Notes: generated by a model from the sequence alone, not told the origin. A stretch of 64,000 nt of DNA from Aquarana catesbeiana (GCF_042186555.1 NC_133328.1:59815431-59879430); one strand, 5' to 3'; shown: positions 21,815-33,754, numbered from the stretch's first letter. Numbers and translations are program-made.

Positions 21815-23049
21815 TTAATGTCTACACCACTGGCAACAAAAGTGAGTACATCCCCAAGTGAAAATGTCCAAATTGGGCCCAAAGTTACAATATTTTTTGT
21901 GGCCACCATTATTTTCCAGCACTGCCTTAAGCCTCTTGGACGTGGAGTTCACCAGAGCTTCACAGTTTGCCACTGGAGTCCTCTTCCACTCCTCCATGAC
22001 GACATCACAGAGCTGGTGGATGTTAGAGACCTTGCGCTCCTCCACCTTCCATTTGAGGATGCCCCACAGATGCTGAATAGGTCTGGAGACATGCTTGGCC
22101 AGTCCATCACCGTTACCCTTAGCTTCTTTAGCAAGGCAGTGATCGTCTTGGAGGTGTGTTTGGGGTCGTTATGACGTTGGAATACTGCCCTGCAGCCCAG
22201 TCTCCAAAGGGAGGGGGATCATGCTCTGCTTCAGTATGTCACAGTACATATTGGCATTCATGGTTCCCTCAATGAACTGTAGCTCCCCAGTGCCAGCAGA
22301 ACTCATGCTGTCCCAGACCATGACACTCCCACCACCATGCTTGACTGTAGACATGACACTCTTGTCTTTGTACTCCTCATCTGTTTGCCGCCACACAAGC
22401 TTGACACCATCTGAACAAAATAAGTTCATCTTGGTCTCATCAGACCACAGGACATGGTTCCAGTAATCCATGTCCTTAGTCTGCTTGTCTTCAGCAAACT
22501 GTTTGCAGGCTTTCTTGTGCATCATCTTTAGAAGAGGCTTCCTTCCGGGACGACAGTCATGCAGACCAATTTGATGCAGTGTGCGGCATATAGTTTGAGC
22601 ACTGACAGGCTGACCCCCCCCACCCCTTCAACCACTGCAGCAATGCTGGCAGCACTCATGTGTCTATTTTCCAAAGACAACCACTGGATATGACACTGAG
22701 CACATGCACTCAACTTCTTTGGTCAACCATGGTGAGGCCTGTTCTGAGTGGAACCTGTCCTGTTAAACCACTGTATGGTCTTGGCCACCGTGCTGCAGCT
22801 CAGTTTCAGGGTCTTGGCAATCTTCTTATAGCCTATGCCAGTTATGGCAAACCCTGGCACCCCAGATGTTTTGGAACTACATTTCCCATGATGCTCAACT
22901 ACACTGCAGAGTGCATGAGCATCATGGGAAATGTAGTTTCAAAACATCTGGGGTGCCAAGGTTCACCATCACTGGCCTAGGCCATCTTTATGAAGAGCAA
23001 CAATTCTTTTTTTCAGATCCTCAGAGAGCTCTTTGCCATGAGGTGTCAT
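21815..23049 (-). pseudogene. Tc1-like transposase, disrupted (copy B)
   Basis: Start ATG at 23049 (MTPHGKELSEDLKKRIVALH). The frame is interrupted by the hAT element at 22839-22974. Further frames carry the first Asp (WSDETKMNLFCSDGVKLVW, 22169-22525), and a 3' frame 21815-22045 contains EERKVSNIHQL and NNGGHKKY. The normal stop after KY has mutated, so that frame reads on to 21815. Frameshifts near 22130-22200 separate the catalytic blocks. Confidence 0.92.
22839..22974. mobile_element. hAT miniature element inserted in Tc1 copy B
   Basis: Almost perfect hairpin. Left CAGTTATGGCAAACCCTGGC, right GCCAAGGTTCACCATCACTG; arms share CACCCCAGATGTTTTG and CTACATTTCCCATGATGCTC. Flanks GCCTATGC (22831-22838) and GCCTAGGC (22975-22982) are an 8-bp target duplication with one change. 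Removing it restores the transposase sequence seen in sister copies. Confidence 0.93.
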
Positions 23050-23454
23050 GTTGAACTTCCAGTGACCAGTATGAAAGAGTGAGAGCGATAACACCAAATT
23101 TAACACACCTGCCCCCCATTCACATCTGAGACCTTGTAACACTAATGAGTCACATGATATGGGTAGGGAAAATGGCTTATTAGGCCCAATTTGGACATTT
23201 TCATTTAGGGGTGTACTCACTTTTATTGCCAGCAGTTTAGACATTAATGGCTGTGTGTTGAGTTATTTTGAGGGGACAGCAAATTTACACTGTTATACAA
23301 GCTGTACACTCACTACTTTACATTGTAGCAAAGTGTCATTTCTTCAGTGTTGTCACATGAAAAGATAGAATAAAATATTTACAAATATGTAAGGGGTGTA
23401 CTCACTTTTGTGAGATACTGTATATCATCTGTGTATTTAACCATCTGCCAGGAG

Positions 23455-23668
23455 TTCAGCTTTATTTTTAAATCTTTAGTTTTTCATCCATAGTTTTACT
23501 TCAGTCCAGTATAACAGTTTATCCAAATGTAAACAGTAAATAAAGACAAACTCTGAAGCATAACACTACTAAAGGAGATTTATTTATACATTTTAATTTT
23601 CATTCAATATACTTCCCACAAACATTTTTTCCTTAAAAAAAAAAAAAAAAAAAAACTGAAATGATCGT
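23455..23668 (-). other. prtfdc1: prtfdc1 3' UTR with poly(A) signals
   Basis: Downstream of the stop at 23669 the minus strand carries a run of about 20 T, then AATAAA at 23584-23579 and again at 23466-23461. Either could direct cleavage, giving a short 3' UTR of roughly 100-230 nt. Cleavage positions are inferred from the signals. Confidence 0.6.
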
Positions 23669-23716
23669 CACACTTTATATTTTTCTTTGCCGTTTTCACT
23701 GATGAGACATATATGC
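23669..23716 (-). CDS. prtfdc1: prtfdc1 last coding exon (exon 9)
   Basis: Terminal coding exon of an HPRT-family protein. 48 nt encode H-I-C-L-I-S-E-N-G-K-E-K-Y-K-V and TGA. Size equals the last coding segment of vertebrate HPRT1/PRTFDC1, and the peptide matches the family C-terminus (HICVI.E.GK.KY). The acceptor is a long T tract then CAG, immediately upstream on the minus strand (23717-23737 on plus is CTG plus a run of A). It joins exon 8 in phase 0. This segment forms the last strand of the phosphoribosyltransferase fold. Family members act in the cytosol in purine salvage, but PRTFDC1 has little or no such activity. Confidence 0.95.
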
Positions 23717-23989
23717 TGAAAAAAAAAAAAAAAAAAATATGATTACCCAGAAATTTCATAAAACACACATTTTAAGGGAAAAAACAATGCATGACAATTA
23801 GAATCAATCAATTTTAATCTCAGCTCACTAACACAATGTGATGATATAAAAGGAAGGTTTTTTATTCAAATATACGCATATTACAACATCTTTTAACCAT
23901 ATGATTCTATATACTGTTGTTTGTGATTTTCTAGATGTTGGTGAAGTGCCCTTGTGTTCGCTTTAACATCCATTCATGAGCAAACTATC

Positions 23990-24889
23990 TGTAGCACCCT
24001 CTAGTGTACTAAAATAGGTTTTTGTTACTGTAGGAAAATAGTTCAGCCTGGCTGGCAGCTAAGCCTGTGTTGTTTTATCTGGGTCGAGTGAGTGACTCAG
24101 GGAGGGTTGGATGACTCACAGCCAGCATCTCTGAGACCTTCCCCTACTTCTGGAACTTGCTGGAAACTTCCAGAAGAATGGGAGTGGAGATGAGGAGGTA
24201 CTGCCTGGAGAATTCATGAGGGCCCTGACCAATCCCCAACAGATGGGTTGGCAGGGGGCAGGCCCTCTCAAATACTCAGAGTCAGTCCAGCTGGGGCAGT
24301 GGAGTTAAGGTGGAAGCTGGAGATGGAGTGTTAGGAGGCTGTCGGAGACCCTTGAGGGTAACTCCCTAGTCTGGGGGGGGGGGAGTGAACCTCGGGTCTG
24401 GGAGATTGGGTGCGGAAGGGACCCTCTTCAGGACACACAGGGGTGTCCTGACCGGAGGCACGGGTGCAGGGGGACACCATGAGAACACTGGTGGGCAAAT
24501 CTCCAGGGAGGAAGACAGCTGGGCGGCTGTTGAGTGAGACAGCCAGGAGGACTGAAAGGGTATCCTGAGAGGACTGAGGTGAGCAGTGTGGGATGGATGC
24601 AGAGTCAGGCTGGGAGGACTATGGAAGAGTAGCCAGGAGGGCTAGTGAAAGGGGTAGCTGCAGCCAGGTGAACTAGCAGTGCCTGAAGAGGTGGTGCTGG
24701 GATCAGTAGCCACAGGGGGACAGCTGGGCACTGGGACTTTGCTACACAAACAAGGGGCCTGCGGTTCCTGCCTGTAAAGGGCTTTGGCTATCAATCTGAC
24801 AGAGCCTTTTTTCAGTTCACCCAACAGTGTCAGCTGGTCTTGGGAGTTGTAGTGCTGCAATCAAGATTTGTGCAGGAGGAAGAGGAGAA

Positions 24890-24943
<54 letters not shown>

Positions 24944-25145
24944 GTGTCCCTGAAGAGTTTGTTTGCTAAAAGTGAAATGGGCATCCCATAATATCCCGAT
25001 CCAAGGTTAGACCCCTCAATAAAATATAAAAAAAAAACAAAGCTCTGGACTGTTTCTTGACTCAAGTGTGCTGTGAAGATGCGGTGTGCCTGGCTGTGCA
25101 GGGTGGGGGATCACTTTTACACTTGTGGCTCCTTAGTGTGCTACA
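23990..25145 (+). mobile_element. Probable solo LTR
   Basis: 1156 bp starting TGTAGCACCCTC and ending TTAGTGTGCTACA, i.e. TG...CA with inverted TGTAGCAC/GTGCTACA termini. AATAAA lies near 25018. It contains a (TA)n tract at 24894-24940. The termini resemble those of the LTR at 15969 (TGTAGTGCCCTC), suggesting related families. No clear target duplication (TATC versus CATG). Confidence 0.6.
24894..24940. repeat. (TA)n microsatellite
   Basis: About 23 TA units within the LTR. A second TA tract lies at 25694-25728. Confidence 0.95.
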
Positions 25146-25187
25146 CATGCAATCCATGTTGTGTTTTTTTTCTTTTTTTTTTTTATA

Positions 25188-25692
25188 ACCACTTACCGAC
25201 CAGTCACGTACCTGGTAGGTAACTGGACTTCAAGTGATTATACTGGCATGATGCAGGCATCATCTTGGTACCTTTTTTTATAGTCGACAGTCGGTTCTCT
25301 TGTAAAAGCAATCCTCATGGCTAACTAGCCACTGGATGGCTTTTACAAGCAGCGGGAGGGGACTCCCCACCCTGCTTTTTGTGGCTTTATCGGGACCTAC
25401 CTTCCTACTGGGAGTCCCCAGTGACCAGCCGATGCTTCTGCTGACTGATCACAGAGCCGAACAAAGACCAGATCGATGTTGTTCGGCTCTCTGATATGGT
25501 AACCCAGAAGCGATGACCTAACATCTCTTCTGGTTTACCCAGATGTGAACGGTGCCCTTTTCAAAAATCAAAAGCATTAGATCTTGGTTTAATCAAATGC
25601 TTTTGAGGGCAGAGGTGGGATCTTAAAGACCCCAGATCTCTCCATAAAGAGTACCTGTCACATGCCTATTTCTGTTTACAGCAATAAAAGTG

Positions 25693-25733
<41 letters not shown>

Positions 25734-26336
25734 AAGAATTTATAGTGACAGTATAAAAATATGAACAAACAATTTAAAGTTCCCCCACTGCCCCGTGCTC
25801 ATGGGCAAAGGCGAACGCACACATCGATGCCGCAAATAGTGATCGTCCCACATAAGGTGAGGTATCACCAGGAACGTTGGATCATGGGCAGTAATTCTAG
25901 CACCAGACCTCCTGTGTAAATCTAAAGTGATAACCTGTAAAGGCTTTTGAAGTGTCGCCAATGGATAGTAAAATTTAAGTTGTTTGTTGCCAATGCACAG
26001 GCGTGTGAATTTTTTTTTTTTTTGTTTACAAACTATTTTTATTAGGTACAAAAAGGCGTGACATGTTTGCTTTCTATTTGCTCGGCATAACATCATCTTT
26101 TATATTTTATCAAAAAATTGGGTTATGTATTGTGTTTTTTTGCATTGCAATTCAAAAAAGTAAATTTTTTCCAAAAGAATTGCATTTGAAAAACCGCTGA
26201 GCAAATACCGTGTCACATAAAAAAAAAGATTAAAACCCATCAATGTATTCTCTAGAGCCTCTGCTACAAACATATATAAATGTTTGGTGGTTCTAAGAAA
26301 TTTTGTAGCAAAAAATACTGATTGTTCCATGTAAAC
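25188..26336 (+). repeat. Dispersed repeat R2 (related to R1), split by a hAT element
   Basis: Opens AACCACTTACCGACCAG, like R1 copy 5 (TAACCTCTTGCCGACCAG at 55231) and the stub at 43820. Contains ACCTGTCACATGCC, TATA repeats and GTACCAAAAAGGCG-type segments. It continues after the hAT element at 27627. Confidence 0.55.
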
Positions 26337-27618
26337 CAGTGGTTCTCAACCTCTCTAGTGCCGTGATCCCTTGATAAAATTTCTCAAGTTGTGGGGACCC
26401 CCCAACCGTAAAATTATTTTCATAGCTTGGGTTGTCAGCACCCAAGGCAAGACAAGTAATTTGCAGCCCTAACCCACGGACATTTAGCGCTCCCTGAGTC
26501 CCTTCCACTCTTATGTCCTGTACACACGGTCGGGTTTTCCAATGGAAAATGTGTGATAGGACCTTGTTGTCGGAAATTCTGACCGTGTGTGGGCTCCATC
26601 ACACATTTTCCATCGGATTTTCCGACACACAAAGTTTGAGAGCAGGCTATAAAATTTTCCGACAACAAAATCCGTTGTCGGAATTTCCGATCGTGTGTAC
26701 ACAAATCCGACGCACAAAGTGCCACGCATGCTCAGAATAAATAAAGAGATGAAAGCTATTGGCTACTGCCCCGTTTATAGTACCGACGTACGTGTTTTAC
26801 GTCACCGTGTTCAGAATGATCGGATTTTCCGACAACCTTGTGTGACCGTGTGTATGCAAGACAAGTTTGAGCCAACATCCGTCGGAAAAAATCCTAGGAT
26901 TTTGTTGTCAGAATGTCCGATCAATGTCCGACCGTGTGTACGGGGCATTACAGTATTAAAACCCTTTATGGTACATTTTAGGATGTATCACTGTTTCTCT
27001 TTGTTCTCCTTTCTTTCCCTTTTATCTCTCTATGCTAATTTCTTGTTTTTTTCCCCATCCCTCTTTCTAGCCGTATTTCTTGTTCTTTCTCTTATTCTTT
27101 TTCTCCCTTTTTCTTTGTTCCTCCCCCTATTTTCCTCTCCCTTCCATGTATTCTCTATTTTTATTCCTTCTCTTACTCCTTGGTGGGGGGTGGGGGAATG
27201 GGATGAGTGGTGGGGAGTTGGGATCAGTGCTCTTGATCAAGGTTATCTGCTGATCTGAGAACTGTAGTGGGAACCTTTAATGGCAACTATAATCACAGGT
27301 AGTGTTACTCAATGTGTCTCTGACTTTGTGGTGTCTCGTAGCAGTGAAAGCTATGCCGAAATCAGGGGATAGGGTTTCCTCCAGCCCCTCCCACTTCACA
27401 TTCCTCACCAGTCAGCTGACCTCTAGTCTCTGCCCCCCAGTCATGCCGTGAATTGAATGGGCAGCTGCGAAGAGGCTGAGTGGGCAGCTGCGGGCTCCAG
27501 GGACAGCCCTGCTGGGCGACCGCAAAAAGGCTGGGAGAGCGGTGCGGGCTTCAGGAACAGCCAAGGATTTGGTGACCCCTGGCAAATCATCATCTGACCC
27601 TCAGGTTGAGAACCACTG
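26337..27618. mobile_element. hAT (Charlie/SPIN-like) non-autonomous element
   Basis: Target duplication ATGTAAAC at 26329-26336 and 27619-27626. Termini CAGTGGTTCTCAACCT and AGGTTGAGAACCACTG are perfect inverted repeats of the type used by Charlie/SPIN-like hAT elements. Length 1282 bp including a nested 440-bp miniature element at 26511-26950. No transposase remains; the frame at 26695-27258 is pyrimidine-rich filler. Confidence 0.93.
26511..26950. mobile_element. Harbinger-like miniature element, copy 3, nested in hAT
   Basis: TTA on both sides. Termini TGTCCTGTACACACGGTCGG and, reversed, TGCCCCGTACACACGGTCGG. The inside shares CCGACGCACAAAGTGCCACG and CAACCTTGTGTGACCGTGTG with the other 430-bp copies. 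Its arms are the best preserved of the three, so it may be the youngest. Confidence 0.88.
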
Positions 27619-27626
27619 ATGTAAAC

Positions 27627-28497
27627 AAAAAGTGCCAGAAAAGGCCTGGTCTTACAGTGGCTGAACTCCAGGCATATGTAAAAACACAATTGAATCCAGT
27701 TATGTATTCATTAAAAAATAATAATTAAATGTGTTTTTACATAGAACCAGCTTCTGTACCGGAATCTCTCTTATTAGCCTTCTCTCTTCCCCTGTACAGA
27801 CTGGAGAGGGATTGACAGCACTTGGAGTCAATCAGCTTCTGCTGCATGCCTGTGTGCTGACAAGAGGAGGGTGAGCAGATTTAGCAGAACTGATGTCTCA
27901 TTAATTTACTGCTGCTCCTTCGTTGTCCAATCAGCAGGCTGCAGACAGAAAAATTAAACCACTGTATTCCTTAACGAACACAGAAAGTGGTGGTGCCCTC
28001 TTGGCTGTACTGTTTGGCAGATTTTTTTTAAAAAGTACAGAAATTCTTAGGCAGATGAGACCGTTCATACATGTGTATTTATTTCTGTTGCGTATTAAGT
28101 GATTTTCCTGGAATTAGGACAAGAGGGGACAAGAGGAGGCAATTATCAAGACTGTAATTCAGGGCCAAATCTAACATATCTGATATGGGGGTTCAGTAAA
28201 AAAAAATGTCAACACTGTGTGTGAGTCACTGACAGTCTGTCACACAGTGTGATAGAAATGCAAAGCCCACACCAGGACCCCTGTAGATCCAGGCCTGCTG
28301 TAATTAATGTCATATTTTAGTAATGCTTAAAAGCAACCGAAGAGTAGAGTGCTCCTTGAACAGAAGGCATGGAATAATTACCCCTCCTGTCTTCTGTGCT
28401 AGTGATATCTGCCTAATAAAGTTTTTGAAGACCTGGCACGTGTGGGATTGTCCGATTCCAGGTCCCCTGCTACATTAGGTGGTTTGACCCACCAATC
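27627..28497. other. Continuation of R2 and unassigned sequence
   Basis: Contains AAGTGCCAGAAAAGGCCTGG, probably the rest of R2, then sequence without recognisable ends. No exon seen. Confidence 0.35.
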
Positions 28498-28501
28498 TTA
28501 A

Positions 28502-28964
28502 AAGCGGAGTTCTGCTTAGAAAAAAAAAAAAAGAATTAAAAGTCAGCAGCTACAAATACTGCAGCTGCTGACTTTTAATAATTGGACACTTACCTGTCCC
28601 AGGGTCCAGCGATGTGGGGAACAAAGCCCCGCTCATCTCCCCCTCCTCTCTGCGGCATCGGCATTGTAACTGTGGGCGCCTGGCTGTGGCTTCACAGCCA
28701 GGCACCCACTGCGCATGCGTGAGCTGCGCGCCGTGACTGGCCGGGCAATCATCTGGGACCTGTGAGGATTGCCGAGAGGGAGGAGAGAGAGGTGATCTCC
28801 CTTTCTGTGCCACGGTGCGCCGGGAGGAAGTGGGAGCTGGGACTCTCTAAAAAGAGGGTATCCAATCCCCCCCCCCCCAAAAAAAAAAATGACATGCCAA
28901 ATGTGACATGTCAGGGGGTCACCTCCCTTAAAGCGGAAGTTCCATTTTTGGGTGCAACTCCGCT
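28502..28964. mobile_element. TTAA-flanked miniature element 2
   Basis: TTAA at 28498-28501 and 28965-28968. Ends AAGCGGAGTTCTGC and, reversed, AGCGGAGTTGCACCC. A second partial end, TTAAAGCGGAAGTTCC, sits at 28928. It contains a strong hairpin (AAAGTCAGCAGCT with AGCTGCTGACTTT). Confidence 0.8.
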
Positions 28965-28968
28965 TTAA

Positions 28969-29640
28969 GTCAATATTGTGTCCTCTACTAAGGCGGGGCC
29001 AATAGATTAAACCACTGAGCACAGCAGGGGGGCAGGAATCTGACTCTCCTGGAAGTGTCAGATTCTGCAGGATGTTCGGCTGGTAGATCCTCTTGCAGAG
29101 ATCATTGGTGCAATGAGCAAAAGCATTGGGCATTCAATGTCATCTTTTTTTTGTAATTTAATTTAGCTTAGATGCTTAAACCTCACCTCTAACACTTAAA
29201 AAACAAAGTCAGAACTTTGCATATTAATATGTTTTTGCACCACCTTATTGAATTATCTGGAAAATAGTGTAAAATGAAACCAGCTTAGATAGAAACAAAC
29301 TGTGCTTGAGAAAATGAAATTCAACACCTTGCGGTGATTATTAGATCAGTAACAAGTTATAGACCTAATCTTCCCACTTGCATTCGGTTTCCAAGGCGAT
29401 TCATGGATGTCTTCACTCAACGTCCTAATTAATGAAATCATCCTAACGTGCAGATTGCAGCACTGAATTATTTTTATCCCTTGTGTTTTGTGGATCTGAA
29501 ACAATGCAATAACTGGGAAAACCTACCAAAAAGCAGGAGCTAAAATAAAGTCAGTAATTTATAGGAGATTCACATTTTTTATTGTACCCAATGCCTTGGA
29601 CTTCTTCATGTACTAACCAAGATAGGGTCAGATTTTTATA
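28969..29640. other. Low-repeat stretch in intron 8, candidate conserved noncoding DNA
   Basis: 29290-29530 holds several homeodomain-like cores (TAATTAATGAAAT, ATTAGATCAG) and no repeat ends. Function is untested; see findings. Confidence 0.3.
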
Positions 29641-30153
29641 AGGCTACATTCACATGGTAGTTTGTGTGCAGCCATGGACAGCCGTCTGCAAGAACCAGTA
29701 ACTTCTTGCCAGTGGTTGTAAATACTGCCTGCACAGATATGTACACTCTACACATAGTTACATAGTTTGGTTGAAAAAAGACACAAGTCCATGTAGTTTA
29801 ACAAATAAAAATGAAAAAAAAAAAAAATCATACAATCCCCTATACACAATCCTATACCCACAGTTGATCCAGAAGAAGGCAAAAACACCAAACATATCAT
29901 TGGCAAGTGGGATTGCTGTTCACATATAACTGCTCATTTGATAGTTACATGCAAATATCGAACCTGGACAGTGTGCACCCAGGGTCATTATTTGTGCAGA
30001 GTTGGCCAGTTTGTGTGCAGCCATAGCACAAAGTGTTGCTGTGTTTAGCCGCTTCTGATCGCAGCAAACTATCTGCGGCTGTGGCTAAATTGCCATAGAG
30101 AGCAGGTCAAAATCTCGCTGCATCCAATTCGCAATAGTGTGAACCCAGCCTCA
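29640..30153. mobile_element. Miniature element with GGCT...TTCACA ends
   Basis: Left AAGGCTACATTCACATGG, right (reversed) GAGGCTGGGTTCACACTATT. It has an internal copy of the 7611-type fragment (29753-29805) and two GTTTGTGTGCAGCCAT repeats (29661, 30010). Confidence 0.55.
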
Positions 30154-30203
30154 GAGTATAATAATCAAACATACTTAATTCAACTTTTATAATGTGGACT
30201 TAA

Positions 30204-30671
30204 ATAATACGTTCACCTTTTGGAACGTTACATGTGCCACCCGTATTTAGGGTGGAACATTTAACATGTTCCAGCAGCTGCAGCAGCCCAACCCCCCCCC
30301 CCCCCAGTGACAGTGGGTGGGCATCCGCTGTCACTGTTTGAAAATAACGTGGCCATGCTGTGCTCCACCCGTCCGGCCATGTCATTCATTCTCAGTCCTT
30401 TGTGATGGGAAACCACAAATCCCGACAGATTTTGCAGCTGTCGGCTTGTAGTTTCAATGAACTACTGGAGCTTTTGCTGTCAGTGTGTATCTGCCTGCCA
30501 GTACGAGGTACCAACAGACAGACAGGTACACTGAGAAGTTTGCAGGAGTCTGCATGGCAGATTGCAGTACAATGCTTTTCAGGCTCCAACTAAAAAAAAT
30601 AATAAAATGCACATTTTACCTGCAAAAAGATGTGCATTTATTTTTATTTTTTTAAAAGGTGAACTTATCCT
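30204..30671. mobile_element. TTAA-flanked miniature element 3
   Basis: TTAA at 30200-30203 and 30672-30675. Left ATAATACGTTCACCTTTTGG, right (reversed) AGGATAAGTTCACCTTTT. Another end of this family starts at 63950. Confidence 0.78.
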
Positions 30672-30675
30672 TTAA

Positions 30676-32000
30676 TGAGGATCTAAATTTTGGAAGCTGT
30701 TCCCAAAAGCTGAACAGGAAAAGGAATAGTCACCGGTATTACTTGTGGCCTCCCTGAGACTGATATTTCTCTATTACTGACTTACCATACCTTATTCTGC
30801 ACTGTATCTCTGTGTGGAGGCAGCCATTTTGGTAGAGGCAGGGCTTTGCTTCCTCACGTCAGAGCCTCCAACATGGAGAACAGCAATCAGACATCACTAA
30901 ATCTCACACAGCAGATCTACAGCTATGAGGCTGCAGGTACAGGAGTGCCTCGGAACACTCACACACTAGGAAGTGCAATTTTATTTTTCAGGAGGAATTT
31001 GAGATAAAAGGAACATCTTTCAGAGTATTCCTTAGGCACAAATGCATTTTTTAAATGCTCCCTTTAATAAAGAAAACAGCCTTCCCCTAGGATTCTAACC
31101 CTATCCCTCTAAACCCCTGGTTTGGATTTCCAACCTGTTGCCCAGTGACCACATGTACGATTTTGTTTCTTGTTGTGTGGCCCTCAGACCCCAACAGTCC
31201 CTGGTGTGTGTGGGAACATAAATTTATAAAGTTGTAATTGAAGTGATCTAGCAGTCTCAAGTAAAAAATGTGTAGGTGGGATGCAGCATGGTGCGGCGAC
31301 AATAACACACACAGTTCCAGTGGGATGAAAGAACTTATTAAAAGAATACAAGGACAGTTCACAAAAAACCCAGTGGGAAGGCGGCCCAGCCAGGAACGCT
31401 GACAGGTCCAACAGTGTGTGGAGAGCAGGATTTAGCCGAACGGACATCGCCTGTTGAGAGGGGCAGAATGAGGTCTGGCCATTCGGAAAAGTTGGGTGCC
31501 CTACGCTTTCCCTCCTCGTCAAGAACCTTTCCCTGCCACTAGTTATGCCCCTACCAGACAGAGTACCTGTCCCAACTTTACAACACGCAAAAGTTCCAAG
31601 CCTGGGAGCCAGGGCCTTAAATAGGCTCTGCCTGACCCAAGATGGCTACATGGTCACATGCGGCAGCAGAATCCAGTTGGATTGCTTCTACCGTGACCCA
31701 GGAAACCATATAGGAACTATGTTCCTCTTGACTTCCTCTCCAATTGTAGTGCCGCTGTGGAAGAGCAACACCTTCAGTGAAGAAAGTAGATTGCACCTGC
31801 CTACAAGTTGACAGTCTCTGACTGTCTCCTATAGAATGTTCAATTTCCAACCACAACTGCAGCACATTCACAGTCTCAGACAGTCTTCTGAAGCATTACA
31901 TAGACTGAATACTATGTGGTTCCCTATCTTGTAAGTCAGTCACAACTTCTCTAAACTCTAATCTTAACACCAACAGGTACATAAACCCCCTAAAACAAAC
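30676..32000. other. Unassigned, possible LTR remnants
   Basis: Mixed-composition sequence with no exon. 31100-31990 has LTR-like composition but no paired ends that I can define. Confidence 0.3.
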
Positions 32001-32004
32001 TTAA

Positions 32005-32486
32005 AGTGATATTAAAGTCAACCCTTTTTTCTTTTAAATAACAAACATGTCATGCTTACCTTCTCTGTGCAATGATTTTGCACAGAACAGCCCCACTCCT
32101 CCTCTTTTCATGTCCCCTGCCGGTGCTTCTGGCCCCTCCCTCCTGCCAATTGCCCTCAGAGCAAGCGGCTTGCAATGGGGGCACCCATGCAGGCTTGCTC
32201 CAAAAGGTGTCAGCTCTGCGTGTCCATTCACACACAGAGCCGCGACTCCACTCTACCCCCCACCTCATTGGCTCACTAGTTGTAAATGACAGCAGCCAAT
32301 GGCTCCCACTGCTGTCTTAGCCAATGAGGAAGGAGAGACCCCCGGACAGCTGAGGCTCTCGTGCACATCACTGGGCTCAGGTATTAGGGGGACTGGGGGG
32401 GGGGGGCTGCTACACAAAGAAGGTTTTTTTTTACATTCATGCATAAAATGCATGAAGGTTTAAAACTTTCAGTCTTTACAAACACT
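32005..32486. mobile_element. TTAA-type miniature element 4
   Basis: TTAA at 32001-32004; right border TTGC (eroded TTAA) at 32487-32490. Ends AGTGATATTAAAG and, reversed, AGTGTTTGTAAAG. Interior contains ACCTTCTCTGTGCAATG and GGGGGCACCCATG, shared with 33998, 42609, 51165 and 63195. Confidence 0.72.
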
Positions 32487-33037
32487 TTGCAAAATCCTTC
32501 TTCAGTAAACTTTTTTTACCTTGCACCCAAAGCAACATGGGCTGAATACTAATAGGCCCATGCTGAAAACAAACAGCATTGGCTCCTAAGAATACTTTGA
32601 AGAGATTTTAAAAGTTATAAACAAAGATAATACATAAAAAAATGGATATTCATTAAAGGGAACTGCTCATAAAAAATCTGATGTAAGCAGCAGATCTTAG
32701 ACTCCCAGCCTGCATACTTGCGGCGATGACCTCAACTTTATCAAGAATGAGATTATTGCCTTGAAACTAGTATGAGGCCTGCAAGTCAGAGGATGGGAGC
32801 ATCCATCAAAGACTAGGACAGGCATTTGGCTTTGTGACATATTCCCCAACAGTAATGGATATAGTGAAAACGTTGAACTACAAATTACATTACACTTACC
32901 AATATTACTGTAAGTGTAGCAAGTAAATAAAAAAAAAAAAAACCTCCCAGTATTGCTATTACTAGGCTGCAGCTAGAGGGAGCTCTAATGATTTGTAGTG
33001 TAACTTCAAGAGAATGAAACCAACAAGTTCACTTTAA

Positions 33038-33754
33038 AGAGGAACTGCAGTCTGCTCACATAATTTGTAAAAAAATATCTTTGCCATTTTGAAGCTTCCC
33101 TCCAACCACTTTGCATATTATTTTATATATAATGTGATTCTGTACTTGCCAAATATGCTGCAGAAATCTTCCTCCACTGAGTCTGGCTGCAGCCATTTTA
33201 ACTGTGGGCAGCTGAAGCTGCTGCCTGTTCACTTCCTGGATTTACACAGACACAAAGGCACACCTCTAGCTCTGCAGCTTTCATTGGCCCTCTTATGATT
33301 CATCCCCCCTCCCCAGTGTTAACAACCGCCCGTTAATTTACGGGTAGCCTGAAAATTTAAGCCCACTTTTGGGCTGCCCGTAAATAACTGTTACGGGCAC
33401 CGCTTCCCATAAAATAAGATGGCCTCGAGCCAACCATGCAACTGCGCATGTGCTGTTCCGAAGCCGGCCAGGCATGGGAAAGCTCGTACACGCTCGGCTG
33501 GCGTAATGGTGCCGTCTGGAGCCATTCTTGAACAGAAGCCAGTCCACTCGTTCATGGCAGTGCCGCGGCGCATCATGCACTCACCACAGCAGAGGAGGAG
33601 CCGAGGAGGGGTGAGGAGAGTGACACTGTGTGAGGGGGGATATAAGGTATAAGGTATTTACTGGCAGAAAAAAATGTTTTACTATCCAAAGTTAAAACAA
33701 CAAGGGCAGAGGATTTAATAGATGGATAGATGAAAAAATAACTGAAGGTCCACT
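33038..33754. mobile_element. TTAA-flanked miniature element 5, with replaced centre
   Basis: TTAA at 33034-33037 and 33755-33758. Left (AGAGGAACTGCAGTCTGCTC) and right (AAAATGTTTTACTATCCAAAG ... AAGGTCCACT) parts match 63463-63945, but 33310-33640 is unrelated, so another sequence sits in its middle. Confidence 0.8.

Larger units (their letters stand above)
21642..23420 (-). mobile_element. Tc1-like transposon, copy B, with hAT insertion
   Basis: TA at 21640-21641 and 23421-23422; both about 200-bp inverted repeats are present. Length 1779 bp including the 136-bp element at 22839 and its duplicated 8 bp. It ends about 40 bp from the last poly(A) signal of prtfdc1. Confidence 0.95.
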
